Source: Chloroflexia bacterium SDU3-3 (GTDB taxonomy: Bacteria > Chloroflexota > Chloroflexia > Chloroflexales > Roseiflexaceae). Taken from it: 64,000 nucleotides of DNA. Where the stretch lies: contig WBOU01000016.1 in assembly GCA_009268125.1 (NCBI GenBank), forward strand, positions 91,045-155,044, written 5' to 3'. Both the position numbers and the translations under genes were made by a program. Below, piece by piece: positions 24,060 to 32,063 of this stretch. The notes below the pieces were generated by a model. The model was given only the letters and a program-made list of their open reading frames with translations. It searched no databases and was not told the origin of the DNA. The first letter of the stretch is position 1. Every line of letters begins with the position of its first letter.

Positions 24060-25543
24060 AGATCGCTGGCCTCATCCGCCGCATCCTCCAGCTGATCGCG
24101 ATCGCGGCGATCATACGCTGGGCGGTGATGCGCCTACGCCGCGTGCTGCTGCTGCCTACCGGCGACACCACCGAGCACATCCGAGCCGATCAGGTGGCCA
24201 GGATGCGGCGGATCGTGGTGAGCGACCTGCACATGGGCGCTGGCGACCGCGCCGACGACTTTATCGACGACGATGAACTGGCCTCGTTCATTCACAATTA
24301 TGTCGAGCGCGAAGAGCCGGTCGAGCTTATCCTCGCTGGCGACACCTTCGAGTTCCTGCAGGTGCGGCTGCCAGGCATCGGCGACTACGAGTTTTCGAGC
24401 CGGGCCGCCAACGCCCGCCTGAACGCCATCCTGACGGCGCACGCCCCGGCCATCGGCGCGCTGCGCAGCTTTGTGGCCCGCCCGGAAAACCAGCTCACGA
24501 TCATGATCGGCAACCATGATTTTGAGCTACACTATGCGAGCGCCAAACACCTGCTGCGCGAGGCCCTGGGGCTGGCCGAGAACGACCAGCGCCTGCGCTT
24601 CTGCATCAGCTACGAGGGCTGCGGCGTCTATATCGAGCACGGCAACCAGTTCGACAGCTGGAACACCTTCGTGCACTTCGGCGGCATCACCCAGCCGTTC
24701 GAGATTGTGCGCGGCACCCGCGTAGTGAAGGATGTGATCAACCCACTGGAGAGCGACCCGCTCGATGTGGCGACCCTGATCGACAACGTCAAGCCGACAT
24801 CGGCGTTCCTATGGTACATGCTCTCGCTGCCACGTCTGCGCAACCCCGACGCACGCCGGTACGTCACCCGTGGCCTGCTGCGCATGTTTCGCACCGTGGC
24901 CATCCCCACCACCTACAGCCCCCACCCGGTGCTGATGGTGCGCGAGGAGCTGCTGGGCGCACCCGGCGAGACCCTGCACCGCGAGATGGCCATCCAGCAG
25001 CTGTACGAGCTGGAGCCAGATCTGCGGGCGGCAGCGGCGGCCAGCCACGGCGGGCAGGAGCCGGTGCTGCAGATCCGCCAGCGCGTGGCCCAGGGCGTCA
25101 CCAAGCGGCTCACCAGAGCGCGCGGCCAGGCCCTAGATGACCTGCAGATCGAGGCCCAGCGCAACCTGCGCGAGGAGATCCGGGCCTTCAAAACCCAGAC
25201 CCAGCGGGCCATGGCGCGGATCGCATCCGGCGACGAGCATGGCCACAACACGCTGTTTATCTGCGGCCATACCCACACCGCCGAGGTAGTGGCGCTCGGC
25301 GACAAAAAGACGTATATTAACACCGGCACATGGACCGAGGTAGTATGGAATATCGCCTCGGGGCTGTACGAGTCGCGGCGGTTCCCATTCCTCGAGATCA
25401 CCTACCCCGATGGCAGCGACTCACCCGATGGGCGGCTGCTAGTCTGGTACGGTGCCGAGAGCGAGCCGCAAGAGTGGAATGATATCGAGGGTTCTGAGGG
25501 GGAGACCCCTATCACCATGCCTACTAAGGAGGACACCCAATGA
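24056..25543 (+). CDS. Membrane-anchored calcineurin-like metallophosphoesterase
   Basis: A 495-aa protein with one N-terminal membrane helix (residues 5-24). All five dimetal motifs are present: VVSDLHMG, LAGDTFEFL, IGNHDFEL, the histidine in EHGN, and CGHTHTAEV. A helical insert separates the fourth and fifth motifs. The start is GTG overlapping the trpF stop. It resembles UDP-2,3-diacylglucosamine pyrophosphatase-like and other membrane phosphoesterases, but the substrate is unknown. The next gene starts inside its stop codon (ATGA), so trpF, this gene and the 113-aa gene form an operon. Confidence 0.85.
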   Translation: MKIAGLIRRILQLIAIAAIIRWAVMRLRRVLLLPTGDTTEHIRADQVARMRRIVVSDLHMGAGDRADDFIDDDELASFIHNYVEREEPVELILAGDTFEFLQVRLPGIGDYEFSSRAANARLNAILTAHAPAIGALRSFVARPENQLTIMIGNHDFELHYASAKHLLREALGLAENDQRLRFCISYEGCGVYIEHGNQFDSWNTFVHFGGITQPFEIVRGTRVVKDVINPLESDPLDVATLIDNVKPTSAFLWYMLSLPRLRNPDARRYVTRGLLRMFRTVAIPTTYSPHPVLMVREELLGAPGETLHREMAIQQLYELEPDLRAAAAASHGGQEPVLQIRQRVAQGVTKRLTRARGQALDDLQIEAQRNLREEIRAFKTQTQRAMARIASGDEHGHNTLFICGHTHTAEVVALGDKKTYINTGTWTEVVWNIASGLYESRRFPFLEITYPDGSDSPDGRLLVWYGAESEPQEWNDIEGSEGETPITMPTKEDTQ

Positions 25544-25881
25544 AATGGTTCTGGCGCATTCTGGGCCTCGCCGCCCTCACCGGCTTCGCATTCGTGGTGG
25601 TGCGTGCGATCAAGCAGTATCGCGAGGATAGCGTGTTCGACCTGGCCCCCGCTGGCGCAACCTCGGGCGGCTACGGCAGCTCGCGCAGCATCAGCCCCGA
25701 GCTGCTGGCCATCCTGGCCGACCCGGGCGACAAAGGCCCGGTGGAGCTGGTGAGCGACAACGGCAAAGAGTGGCTGGTCAACCGCCGCAACGGGTTCCGC
25801 TACCCCGTCGAGGATGGGATCCCGATCATGCTGCTGGAAGAGGGCGAGAAGAACAAGGACGAGAGCCTGATCGCCCACTAG
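25540..25881 (+). CDS. Trm112-like small protein with N-terminal membrane helix
   Basis: A 113-aa protein. Residues 3-22 form a membrane helix. The C-terminal half reads LLAILADPGDKGPVELV, NGKEWLVNRRNGFRYPVEDGIPIML, matching the Trm112p/UPF0434 fold (YcaR-like), but the zinc cysteines of that family are absent. In bacteria such proteins are short and soluble, so the membrane anchor is unusual. AAGGAGG lies 8 nt upstream. It is the last gene of the operon and is followed by a terminator. Confidence 0.75.
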   Translation: MKWFWRILGLAALTGFAFVVVRAIKQYREDSVFDLAPAGATSGGYGSSRSISPELLAILADPGDKGPVELVSDNGKEWLVNRRNGFRYPVEDGIPIMLLEEGEKNKDESLIAH

Positions 25882-25895
25882 ACGATGCCTGGGAC

Positions 25896-25931
25896 AGAAG
25901 CCGGAGACCGCACACGCGATTTCCGGCTTCT
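25896..25931 (+). terminator. Terminator of the trpF operon
   Basis: AGAAGCCGGA (25896-25905) pairs with TCCGGCTTCT (25922-25931), then CTTTGC. Confidence 0.75.
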
Positions 25932-25999
25932 CTTTGCGCTGAGACGCGGCGCTTTGGGGCTTCGGGAAGCACGCCGAACGCCCCGCAGAGAACGGCACT

Positions 26000-26290
26000 A
26001 TGGTCAATGAATATACCTACCGCACGATCGATATCGAGCGGAGAGGCGTTGGTAGGCGCTACACTTGGCTGCCGGTTGACTCGCTCGACCGCGGCTCGTT
26101 TACGATCGACTGCACGGGCGCGTATGTCCGCCCGGCCATGTACGACATCCGGCCCGGCGATATCGTGCGCTGGCGCGAGGGCGCGGTGCTGGTCGAGGGC
26201 GTGATCAGCCATGTGGATGTCGGCAGCGAGCGCTTCTCTGCCACGATCGAGCAGGCGCACCCACTCCCCCCCGAGACGTTCTGCCCCTAA
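26000..26290 (+). CDS. Hypothetical protein, 96 aa
   Basis: I do not recognise a family. It is soluble and beta-rich, with the segments RYTWLPVDSLDRGSFTIDCTGAYVRPAMYDIRPGDIVRW and VLVEGVISHVDVG. The wording DIRPGDIV is common in small beta-barrel proteins. There is no cysteine cluster, signal peptide or clear Shine-Dalgarno. Codon use is like that of neighbouring genes, which supports coding. Confidence 0.55.
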   Translation: MVNEYTYRTIDIERRGVGRRYTWLPVDSLDRGSFTIDCTGAYVRPAMYDIRPGDIVRWREGAVLVEGVISHVDVGSERFSATIEQAHPLPPETFCP

Positions 26291-26299
26291 CGATCTTCG

Positions 26300-26737
26300 C
26301 TACTGCTCCTGTGTCACCTGGCGCAGCTGGGCCAGCTGGTTGGCCGCCTCGCCGCCCCAGGGCGAGCCTGGCTCCAGCGCCAAGAAACGCTCAAGGTCGG
26401 CGGCGGCCTGCTGTGGGTCGCCGTGAAACCGCCGCACCAGCCCGCGCTGCAGGTAGGCCTCGCCCCACTCGGGCGCGCAGGCCACTGCCCGATCCAGATC
26501 CTCCAGCCCCACCGCCACCTCGCCCAGCTCGCGGCAGAGCAGCACGCCCCGCCGCAGGTAGGCCGCCGCAAAGCTGGGCCGCAGCCCCAGTGCGCGGCCA
26601 AACGAGCCGCGCGCCAGCCCGAAGAAGCCGCGCTCGTGTGTGAACAGCCCCCACTGGGTCATGCTCAGCCCCCACGCGTAGAAGAAGTAGGATGCCCAGC
26701 GCCGCCAGAGCGGCAGCTGCGGTTCGGGGTTCGCCAT
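26300..26737 (-). CDS. Small TPR-repeat protein
   Basis: A 145-aa protein with about two to three tetratricopeptide units: SFGRALGLRPSFAAAYLRRGVLL, DLDRAVACAPEWGEAYLQRGLV and DLERFLALEPGS. Such repeats mediate protein-protein contacts. The N-terminus has a short aromatic hydrophobic stretch (RWASYFFYAWGLSM) that may associate with the membrane. The ATG at 26737 has AAAGGA upstream. It converges with the 96-aa gene, leaving only 9 nt between the stop codons. Confidence 0.75.
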   Translation of the reverse strand: MANPEPQLPLWRRWASYFFYAWGLSMTQWGLFTHERGFFGLARGSFGRALGLRPSFAAAYLRRGVLLCRELGEVAVGLEDLDRAVACAPEWGEAYLQRGLVRRFHGDPQQAAADLERFLALEPGSPWGGEAANQLAQLRQVTQEQ

Positions 26738-26849
26738 GGGTTGTTCCTTTCTTGGGCGGGACGCGCCCATGCAGTGCGGAAGGGAGCGCCACGCTCTCTA
26801 GTATAATCCTCTGCGGCAAGCCCATTTCTTGTGGAGAGGAACGCTCACA

Positions 26850-27317
26850 ATGACACACCCAGCCCTTCCCAGCCTGCACATCCGTCCCGCCGCTCCCAGC
26901 GATGCAACGGCGCTGCGCGGCCTGCTCCAGTCTGTCGATCTGCTCACCGACGATCTGATCACCCCGCGATCGCACTACTGGCTGGCCGAGGACGGCGGGG
27001 GCCAGCTCTACGGCTCGGCAGGGATCGAGTGCGGCGCGCGGGCGGCGATCATGCGCAGCGTGGCGGTGGCCCCAGGCCAGCGCGGCGGCAGCCTGGGCGC
27101 GCGGCTGGCGGGCTACGCCATCGGCTTCGCGCGGCGGCTGGGCTACCCCGCGCTCTACTGCTTCAGCACCCGCGCGGGGGCCTACTGGCAGCGTATGGGC
27201 TTTGTGGGCGTGCCCATCGCCGAGCTGGCCATCGCCCTGGCCGATGTGCCCCAGGTGCGGCGCTTCCAGGCGATTGGCAAGCTGCAGCAAGAGACGGCGT
27301 GGCGGCTCGATCTGTGA
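26850..27317 (+). CDS. GNAT-family N-acetyltransferase (ArsN2-like)
   Basis: A 155-aa acetyltransferase. The acetyl-CoA-binding motif A is MRSVAVAPGQRGGSLGARLAGYA. The N-terminus IRPAAPSDATALRGLL, LAEDGGGQLYGSAGIE and the end FSTRAGAYWQRMGF resemble the ArsN2 arsenic-resistance acetyltransferases, but no ars gene is nearby and the substrate is not proven. GGAGAGGAA lies upstream of the ATG at 26850; TATAAT at 26802-26807 could be its -10 element. Confidence 0.8.
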   Translation: MTHPALPSLHIRPAAPSDATALRGLLQSVDLLTDDLITPRSHYWLAEDGGGQLYGSAGIECGARAAIMRSVAVAPGQRGGSLGARLAGYAIGFARRLGYPALYCFSTRAGAYWQRMGFVGVPIAELAIALADVPQVRRFQAIGKLQQETAWRLDL

Positions 27318-27324
27318 GGATCCG

Positions 27325-27555
27325 AAGAAAGAAACCAGTTCACCCCGAAGACGCGAAGGCGAGGCTGATATTTTGACCTTATATACGAACTTCTGAACCC
27401 CAGGCCGGATGCGTTAATCTCATGCTGGAAACCTGAACCCCAGCACATTTGACGCAGGCCTCACAATCATAATGCACCATTCCGGCCTTCGCGCCTTCGC
27501 GATTTGATGATGAACTGGCCGATTTGTTGCTTGGTATCTTGGATTCTTGGTGGTA
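27325..27555. repeat. Octamer repeats, copies 2 and 3, in opposite orientations
   Basis: CCGAAGA-CGCGAAGG near 27345 reads rightward. CCTTCGCG-CCTTCGCG (27487-27503) and CTTGGTAT-CTTGGATT-CTTGGTGG (27531-27554) read the other way. The gap 27318-27681 holds no other feature that I can recognise. Confidence 0.65.
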
Positions 27556-27681
27556 CACAGCTGCTGCCGATCGGGCATGCATAGACCCTGGCTTAAAGAT
27601 TCATGCTTGATCTATACGAACGCATGTGCTATACTATCTTTCCAGAGTTGGCACACGGTTGCTACACAGAGGGAAGAGCAT

Positions 27682-27846
27682 ATGTATACCAAACGAATAG
27701 TTTATGACCGTGAGACCCACGACTACGCGATGTACTTGGACGACGAGCTTATCGGCTTCGCCCGCAGCTACCACGAGGCCGAGACCATCCTCGACCAGCT
27801 GGTGTTCGAACTGCTCAGCAAGCAGCGCTTCCGCGATGCCGCGTAG
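27682..27846 (+). CDS. Small conserved-looking protein, 54 aa
   Basis: Sequence features: a start MYTKRIVYDRETHDYAMYLD, then ELIGFARSYHEAETILDQLVFELL. It is soluble, with a beta hairpin followed by an amphipathic helix. GGGAAGAG lies upstream of the ATG and a T-rich terminator follows the stop, which supports a real monocistronic gene. I do not know the function; the fold may resemble small regulators or antitoxin-like proteins, but no toxin gene is adjacent. Confidence 0.65.
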   Translation: MYTKRIVYDRETHDYAMYLDDELIGFARSYHEAETILDQLVFELLSKQRFRDAA

Positions 27847-27866
27847 TCTACCGACAACCTGCCGAT

Positions 27867-27904
27867 AGAAAAGCGCGCGAGCGACACCGCCCACGCGCTT
27901 TTTT
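27867..27904. terminator. Terminator between the 54-aa gene and tsaC-like gene
   Basis: AAAAGCGCG pairs with CGCGCTTTT, ending in a run of six T; the A-run on the left lets it work in both directions between convergent genes. Confidence 0.75.
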
Positions 27905-27925
27905 CATGCTCGAACGCTACCCGCG

Positions 27926-28987
27926 CTAGCCCACCTCGATCACGTGGCCCTCGGTGGCGCGCAGCAGCCGATCCCAGATCGCCAGCCCCAGCCCGCCCTG
28001 CTCGAACGAGCGCACCACCATCACATCCACCGTGCTCTCCAAGGCCCGCAGCCCGGCGAACAGCCGCGCGCCCACCTCGGCCAGGTTCGCGCACGAGCCG
28101 AGCGAGGCCACCAGCGCGCCCGCCTCGCGAAACAGCGCGGCATCCTCATCGCCCACCAGCGCGCCCACGCGCTGCCCCTGGGCTAGGCGCGCGCGCACCT
28201 CGGCCAGCATGCTCGCCAGGGCCGCCGCGCGCGGGCCACGGTAGAGCAGCACCGGGGCATCGGGCGCGTAGTGCTTGAGCATCTGGCCGGGCGCGGCAGC
28301 GGCGTGGTCCTCGGCCACATAGCGCGGCTGGTAGAGCAGGTCGGGCAGCGCCGCGCGCAGATCCTCGATCGGGATGCCGCCGGGGCGCAGCAGCTCGGGG
28401 CGCGGGCCGAGCAGGCTCACCACCGTGGACTCCAGGCCGATCCGCGTGGGGCCGCCATCCAGCACCATAGGGATGCGCCCCGCCAGATCGTGCATCACAT
28501 GGGCGGCGGTGGTGGGGCTGGGGCGGGTGAACAGGTTGGCGCTGGGCGCGGCCACCGGCAGCCCAGCGGCCCGCAGCAGCGCCAGCGCCACGGGGTGGTC
28601 GGGCATGCGCACCGCCACGCTGTCCATGCCCGCCGAGACATTGGGCGGGATGCGCTGGCCGCGCGGCATCACCAGGGTCAGCGGGCCGGGCCAGTAGCGC
28701 CGCACCAGGGCCAGCGCGCCCTGCGGCACCGCGCGCACAATCGCCTCAAGCTGGTCGAGCGCGTGGATGTGCACGATCAGCGGGTCGGATGTGGGGCGGC
28801 GCTTGGCCGCGAAGATCCGGGCCACCGCCTCGGGGTCGAAGGCGTTCGCGCCCAGGCCGTAGACCGTCTCGGTCGGGAAGGCCACCAGCTCGCCGCGCCG
28901 CAGCACATCGGCGGCCAGCGCCACGCGCTCCGGCGCGGGACCGAGCGGGTCGACCGCCAGCAGTTGGGTTTCGTAGGATATTGTCAT
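27926..28987 (-). CDS. L-threonylcarbamoyladenylate synthase, Sua5 type
   Basis: A 353-aa enzyme that makes threonylcarbamoyl-AMP for the t6A37 modification of ANN-decoding tRNAs. The YrdC domain occupies about residues 20-215: VAFPTETVYGLGANAF, KRRPTSDPLIVHI, WPGPLTLVM, VAVRMPDHPVALALL, PVAAPSANLFTRPSPT. LRPGGI follows, then the C-terminal Sua5 domain (APGQMLKHYAPDAPVLL). The two-domain length marks it as Sua5 rather than the short TsaC. I chose the ATG at 28987, where similarity begins; its ribosome site is weak and it may be translated from the upstream membrane-protein gene 23 nt away. Confidence 0.92.
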   Translation of the reverse strand: MTISYETQLLAVDPLGPAPERVALAADVLRRGELVAFPTETVYGLGANAFDPEAVARIFAAKRRPTSDPLIVHIHALDQLEAIVRAVPQGALALVRRYWPGPLTLVMPRGQRIPPNVSAGMDSVAVRMPDHPVALALLRAAGLPVAAPSANLFTRPSPTTAAHVMHDLAGRIPMVLDGGPTRIGLESTVVSLLGPRPELLRPGGIPIEDLRAALPDLLYQPRYVAEDHAAAAPGQMLKHYAPDAPVLLYRGPRAAALASMLAEVRARLAQGQRVGALVGDEDAALFREAGALVASLGSCANLAEVGARLFAGLRALESTVDVMVVRSFEQGGLGLAIWDRLLRATEGHVIEVG

Positions 28988-29010
28988 TGGGAAGAAGTCA
29001 GGCCGACGCC

Positions 29011-29868
29011 CTAGCGGAAAGTCACCACCACCACGCCAGCGAACATGATCGTGCCGATAGCGGCGTACTCCACCATCACCTGCCGTGTCAGCGACTGCTG
29101 AAGGTGGTGCTGCAGCAGCCCGCACACGATATAGAAGATAACCAGCAGCATAGCGCCGCCCAGCAAAAATGGCGCGGCCCAGTAGTTGAGCGCCCACAGC
29201 GACTCGCCCAGCACCACGCCCACCGTCAGCGCCAGCAGGAAATGGCCCGCGCGCGGTGCCGACCACTGCAGCAGGGCGTACGAGAGCATCGCCGCCGCGC
29301 CACCCACCAGCGCGCCCGAGTAGAGCCAGCGCAGTCGCGCGTAGTAGATCGCGCAGAAGCAGGCGTAGCCCAGAGTGTAGACGATCACCTGCAGGGCCAG
29401 CTGGGCGCGCGTGCGGTTCTCGACCACGCGGTCGAGCGCGTAGTGCTGCGCCACCAGCGAGCCAAACACCAGCACGCCCACCGCGCTAAGCGCCAGGATA
29501 AAGGCCAGCGTCTGCAGCGACTCGCTGAATAGGCGAAAAAACGCAAACGAGGCCACGATCGACATCGACGGCAAGATCCAGAACGCCGGGGCCACCTCCA
29601 GCGCCAGCCGCCCGAGCCGCAGCGTCGGCAGCTTGCGCGACTGCATCGCCGGGTGCGAGCGGATGAAAACATCCGCACCCGTGCTGGTGATCAGCACCAG
29701 CGCCGCGATCAGCAGCCACGAGACGGTGATGACCGGAAAGTCGCCGCCGAGCCACACGCGGAAGATGGCCGGGTTGACGTCGATCGCAAATATTACCGCC
29801 ATGCCGAGCACCACCAGGATGACGAGCGAGACGATGCGGTCATAGCGGGGGGTAGGCGATGGAACCAT
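29011..29868 (-). CDS. Polytopic membrane protein of unknown function
   Basis: A 285-aa protein with about eight to nine hydrophobic segments and short loops. I recognise no catalytic motif. GAGGAG lies 6 nt before the ATG at 29868, preferred over an in-frame start at 29886. It is directly upstream of the Sua5-type gene and probably in the same transcript. Confidence 0.7.
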   Translation of the reverse strand: MVPSPTPRYDRIVSLVILVVLGMAVIFAIDVNPAIFRVWLGGDFPVITVSWLLIAALVLITSTGADVFIRSHPAMQSRKLPTLRLGRLALEVAPAFWILPSMSIVASFAFFRLFSESLQTLAFILALSAVGVLVFGSLVAQHYALDRVVENRTRAQLALQVIVYTLGYACFCAIYYARLRWLYSGALVGGAAAMLSYALLQWSAPRAGHFLLALTVGVVLGESLWALNYWAAPFLLGGAMLLVIFYIVCGLLQHHLQQSLTRQVMVEYAAIGTIMFAGVVVVTFR

Positions 29869-29965
29869 TGGTCTCCTCAGTTGCATTGGTATCAGCAGAC
29901 GATTCTAGCCCGCTTTAGGCATGGTGTCAAACCACCGCACATCGCACCAACACAAAGAGAATGGA

Positions 29966-30060
29966 TACCACGAAGGCGCGAAGACACGAAGGCAGTACGA
30001 AGCGCATTTCCCACCAAGACGCCAAGGCTCCAAGGGAGCAAAAAACGCGAGAGAAGGCGA
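29966..30060 (+). repeat. Octamer repeat, copy 4
   Basis: CACGAAGG-CGCGAAGA-CACGAAGG is followed by CACCAAGA-CGCCAAGG-CTCCAAGG. The gap 29869-30329 also holds a copy of the VHMAIKTL repeat and an oppositely oriented octamer block. Confidence 0.8.
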
Positions 30061-30076
30061 GCAGCCACCCCGCCAC

Positions 30077-30138
30077 ACCCGTGCGGCGACGGTGCCGATA
30101 GCGTCTTGATGGCCATATGTACGAGCACCAGCCGCCCA
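30077..30138. repeat. VHMAIKTL-type dispersed repeat, copy A
   Basis: About 60 bp around GGCCATATGTACGAGCA matches 35568-35626 with about seven differences in 57 positions. On the minus strand all three copies in the window stay open in one frame and read RL-xx-VHMA-x-KT. Confidence 0.7.
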
Positions 30139-30145
30139 CACCAGA

Positions 30146-30180
30146 AAAACTTCGCGCCTTGGAGTCTTCGTGGTTAAAAA
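30146..30180 (-). repeat. Octamer repeat, copy 5, inverted
   Basis: CTTCGCGC-CTTGGAGT-CTTCGTGG is the reverse complement of the octamer pattern of copy 4; the two flank the VHMAIKTL repeat. Confidence 0.7.
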
Positions 30181-30329
30181 TCCGCCAAATGGCCAGAAAA
30201 AGATCCTGCCGCAGACCCAGCGAAAGGCCAGTAGCATACAAAAAAGAAGTGGTACAATTTCAGCCAACCCAAGCAATCTGCGCGCAGCCCGCCCGGCCAG
30301 CGCGCCCACAGAAAGCGATAGCGACACCC

Positions 30330-31046
30330 ATGGCACAGACACCACTGCGCATTCTCTGCATCTACGCCCACCCCGACGACTTCGAGTTCATGGTCGGCGG
30401 CAGCGTGGCCCGCTGGGCCGACGAGGGGGCCGAGGTGACCTACTGCGTGATCACCGACGGTGCGGCGGGCAGCAACACCCCTGGCGAGGATCTGCGCCAG
30501 CTGGTGAAGACCCGCGAGGCCGAAGAGCGCGCCGCCGCCGCCATCCTGGGCGTGAAGGATGTGATCTTCCTGGGCTACGCCGACGGCATGCTGGAGCCAA
30601 GCCTGCAGCTGCGCCGCGAGCTAACCAAGATCATCCGCCAGCTGCGCCCCGACCGCGTGGTCTGCGGCGATCCGGCGGCGATCTTCTACGGCGACGGCTA
30701 CATCAACCACCCCGACCACCGCGCCGCTGGCGAGGCCGCGCTCTACGCGGTGTTCCCCAGCGCCGTCAGCCGCCCGATCTTCCCCGAGCTGCTAGCCGAG
30801 GGCTACGAGCCGCACCAGGTGCGCGATGTCTACATCTCGGGGGCGCTCCAGCCCAACGCCTATCTGGACATCACCAGCACCATCGACCGCAAGGCCGAGG
30901 CCGTGCAGGCCCACCGCTCGCAGGTTGGCCCCGAGGTGGCCGAGTGGGTGCGCCAGGGCGCGCAGGAGACCGGCAAGGCCGCCGAGATGGCCTACGCCGA
31001 GTCGTTCCGCGTGATGACCCTGGTGCGCGAGCAGGCCGCCGAGTGA
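30330..31046 (+). CDS. PIG-L family deacetylase (GlcNAc-type, zinc-dependent)
   Basis: A 238-aa protein. The zinc/active-site motif YAHPDDFEFMVGG starts at about residue 12, and the later HPDHRAAGEAAL supplies the other zinc ligand. This family removes N-acetyl groups from sugars such as GlcNAc-malate or GlcNAc-inositol, or acts on antibiotics. I chose the ATG at 30330, where family similarity begins; the longer reading frame runs through repeat DNA. The pseudouridine synthase gene starts inside its stop codon. An MshA-like glycosyltransferase lies 1 kb away, so a thiol-sugar role is possible but unproven. Confidence 0.85.
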   Translation: MAQTPLRILCIYAHPDDFEFMVGGSVARWADEGAEVTYCVITDGAAGSNTPGEDLRQLVKTREAEERAAAAILGVKDVIFLGYADGMLEPSLQLRRELTKIIRQLRPDRVVCGDPAAIFYGDGYINHPDHRAAGEAALYAVFPSAVSRPIFPELLAEGYEPHQVRDVYISGALQPNAYLDITSTIDRKAEAVQAHRSQVGPEVAEWVRQGAQETGKAAEMAYAESFRVMTLVREQAAE

Positions 31047-31963
31047 CGGCGGGCGACGGCCCCACGCGCCACGTGGTGGGCGCGGGCGACGCTGGCCAGC
31101 CCGTGGGCGAGCTGGCGGCGCGGCTGCTGGGCGACCCGGCCCGCGCCGCCGTGGTGCAGGCCCACGGCGGCCTGTGGCTGGGCCGCGAGCGCGTGCTGGA
31201 TGCGGCCCGCCCCGCCCCCGAGGGCGAGCTGCTCACCATCAGCCAGCCGCCCGATGGACGCTACGCCCAGGCGGCGATCACGCCCGAGCAGGTGCTGTAC
31301 GAGGACGCCGACCTGATCGTAATCGATAAGCCCGCCGGGGCCTATGTGGAGGCCACGCCGTGGGATGTGGGCGGGCACCTGCTGGCCGCCGTAGGCCAGC
31401 TGCTGGCCCGGCGCGATGGCGCAGCACCGCCGCTGCACCTAGCCCACCGGCTCGACCGCGACACCAGCGGCGCGCTGGTGTTCTCGAAAAACCCCGAGGT
31501 AAACCCGCGCCTGCAGGCCACCTTCGCCCACGGCGAGGCCCACAAGCAGTACCTCTGCCGCTGCCAGGGCGCGCCCGCCCAGGATGCCTACGACCTCTCC
31601 ACCGGCCACGGGCGCGGCGCGAAGGGCCGCTTCCGTGTCTACCCCGCCGAGGAGGTGGGCCGCGAGCTGCCGCAGGGCGGCGGCACCGTGAAGGCCATGC
31701 GCACCCGCCTGGAGGTGCTGCGCCGCGATGGCGACAGCGCGCTGGTGCGGGCCTTGCCCGCCACTGGCCGCACCCACCAGATCCGCCTGCACATGGCCCA
31801 CGCGGGCCACCCGCTGCTGGGCGACACCAAGTACGGCGGCCCGGCGGCCTGGCGCGACCAGCCGCTGCCCTACCACCTGCTGCACGCCGAGCTGCTGCGC
31901 ATGCCACACCCGCGCACCGGCCAGCCCTTGGAGATCGCCGCCGCGCCTGTGTGGTGGGGCTAG
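31043..31963 (+). CDS. RluA-family pseudouridine synthase
   Basis: A 306-aa enzyme that isomerises uridine to pseudouridine in rRNA or tRNA. The catalytic motif LAHRLDRDTSGALVFSK contains the Asp nucleophile. VLYEDADLIVIDKPAGAYVE, GRTHQIRLHMAHAGHPLLGDTKYGG and HLLHAELL are the other family blocks. The start is the GTG at 31043 that overlaps the deacetylase stop (GTGA). The first 70 residues are divergent and show no clear S4 domain. The exact RNA target is uncertain. Confidence 0.88.
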   Translation: MTAGDGPTRHVVGAGDAGQPVGELAARLLGDPARAAVVQAHGGLWLGRERVLDAARPAPEGELLTISQPPDGRYAQAAITPEQVLYEDADLIVIDKPAGAYVEATPWDVGGHLLAAVGQLLARRDGAAPPLHLAHRLDRDTSGALVFSKNPEVNPRLQATFAHGEAHKQYLCRCQGAPAQDAYDLSTGHGRGAKGRFRVYPAEEVGRELPQGGGTVKAMRTRLEVLRRDGDSALVRALPATGRTHQIRLHMAHAGHPLLGDTKYGGPAAWRDQPLPYHLLHAELLRMPHPRTGQPLEIAAAPVWWG

Positions 31964-31979
31964 CTCAAGGCGCACCGTT

Positions 31980-32012
31980 TACCACCAAGGATCCAAGACA
32001 CCAAGGGGACAC
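31980..32012 (+). repeat. Octamer repeat, copy 6
   Basis: CACCAAGG-ATCCAAGA-CACCAAGG lies between the pseudouridine synthase stop and the terminator. Confidence 0.7.
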
Positions 32013-32016
32013 AAAA

Positions 32017-32041
32017 GGCCGAGATCTACCCGATCTCGGCC
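32017..32041. terminator. Bidirectional terminator between convergent genes
   Basis: GGCCGAGATC (32017-32026) pairs perfectly with GATCTCGGCC (32032-32041), loop of 5. An A-run precedes it, which is a T-run for the minus-strand gene. Confidence 0.8.
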
Positions 32042-32063
32042 TCGCTCTTCCCAAAAATCAACC

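Noticed and set aside
30170..31042. A long fusion of PIG-L region and pseudouridine synthase in one frame
   Set aside because: That frame is only a shadow of the deacetylase gene; the synthase starts at the GTG overlapping its stop.
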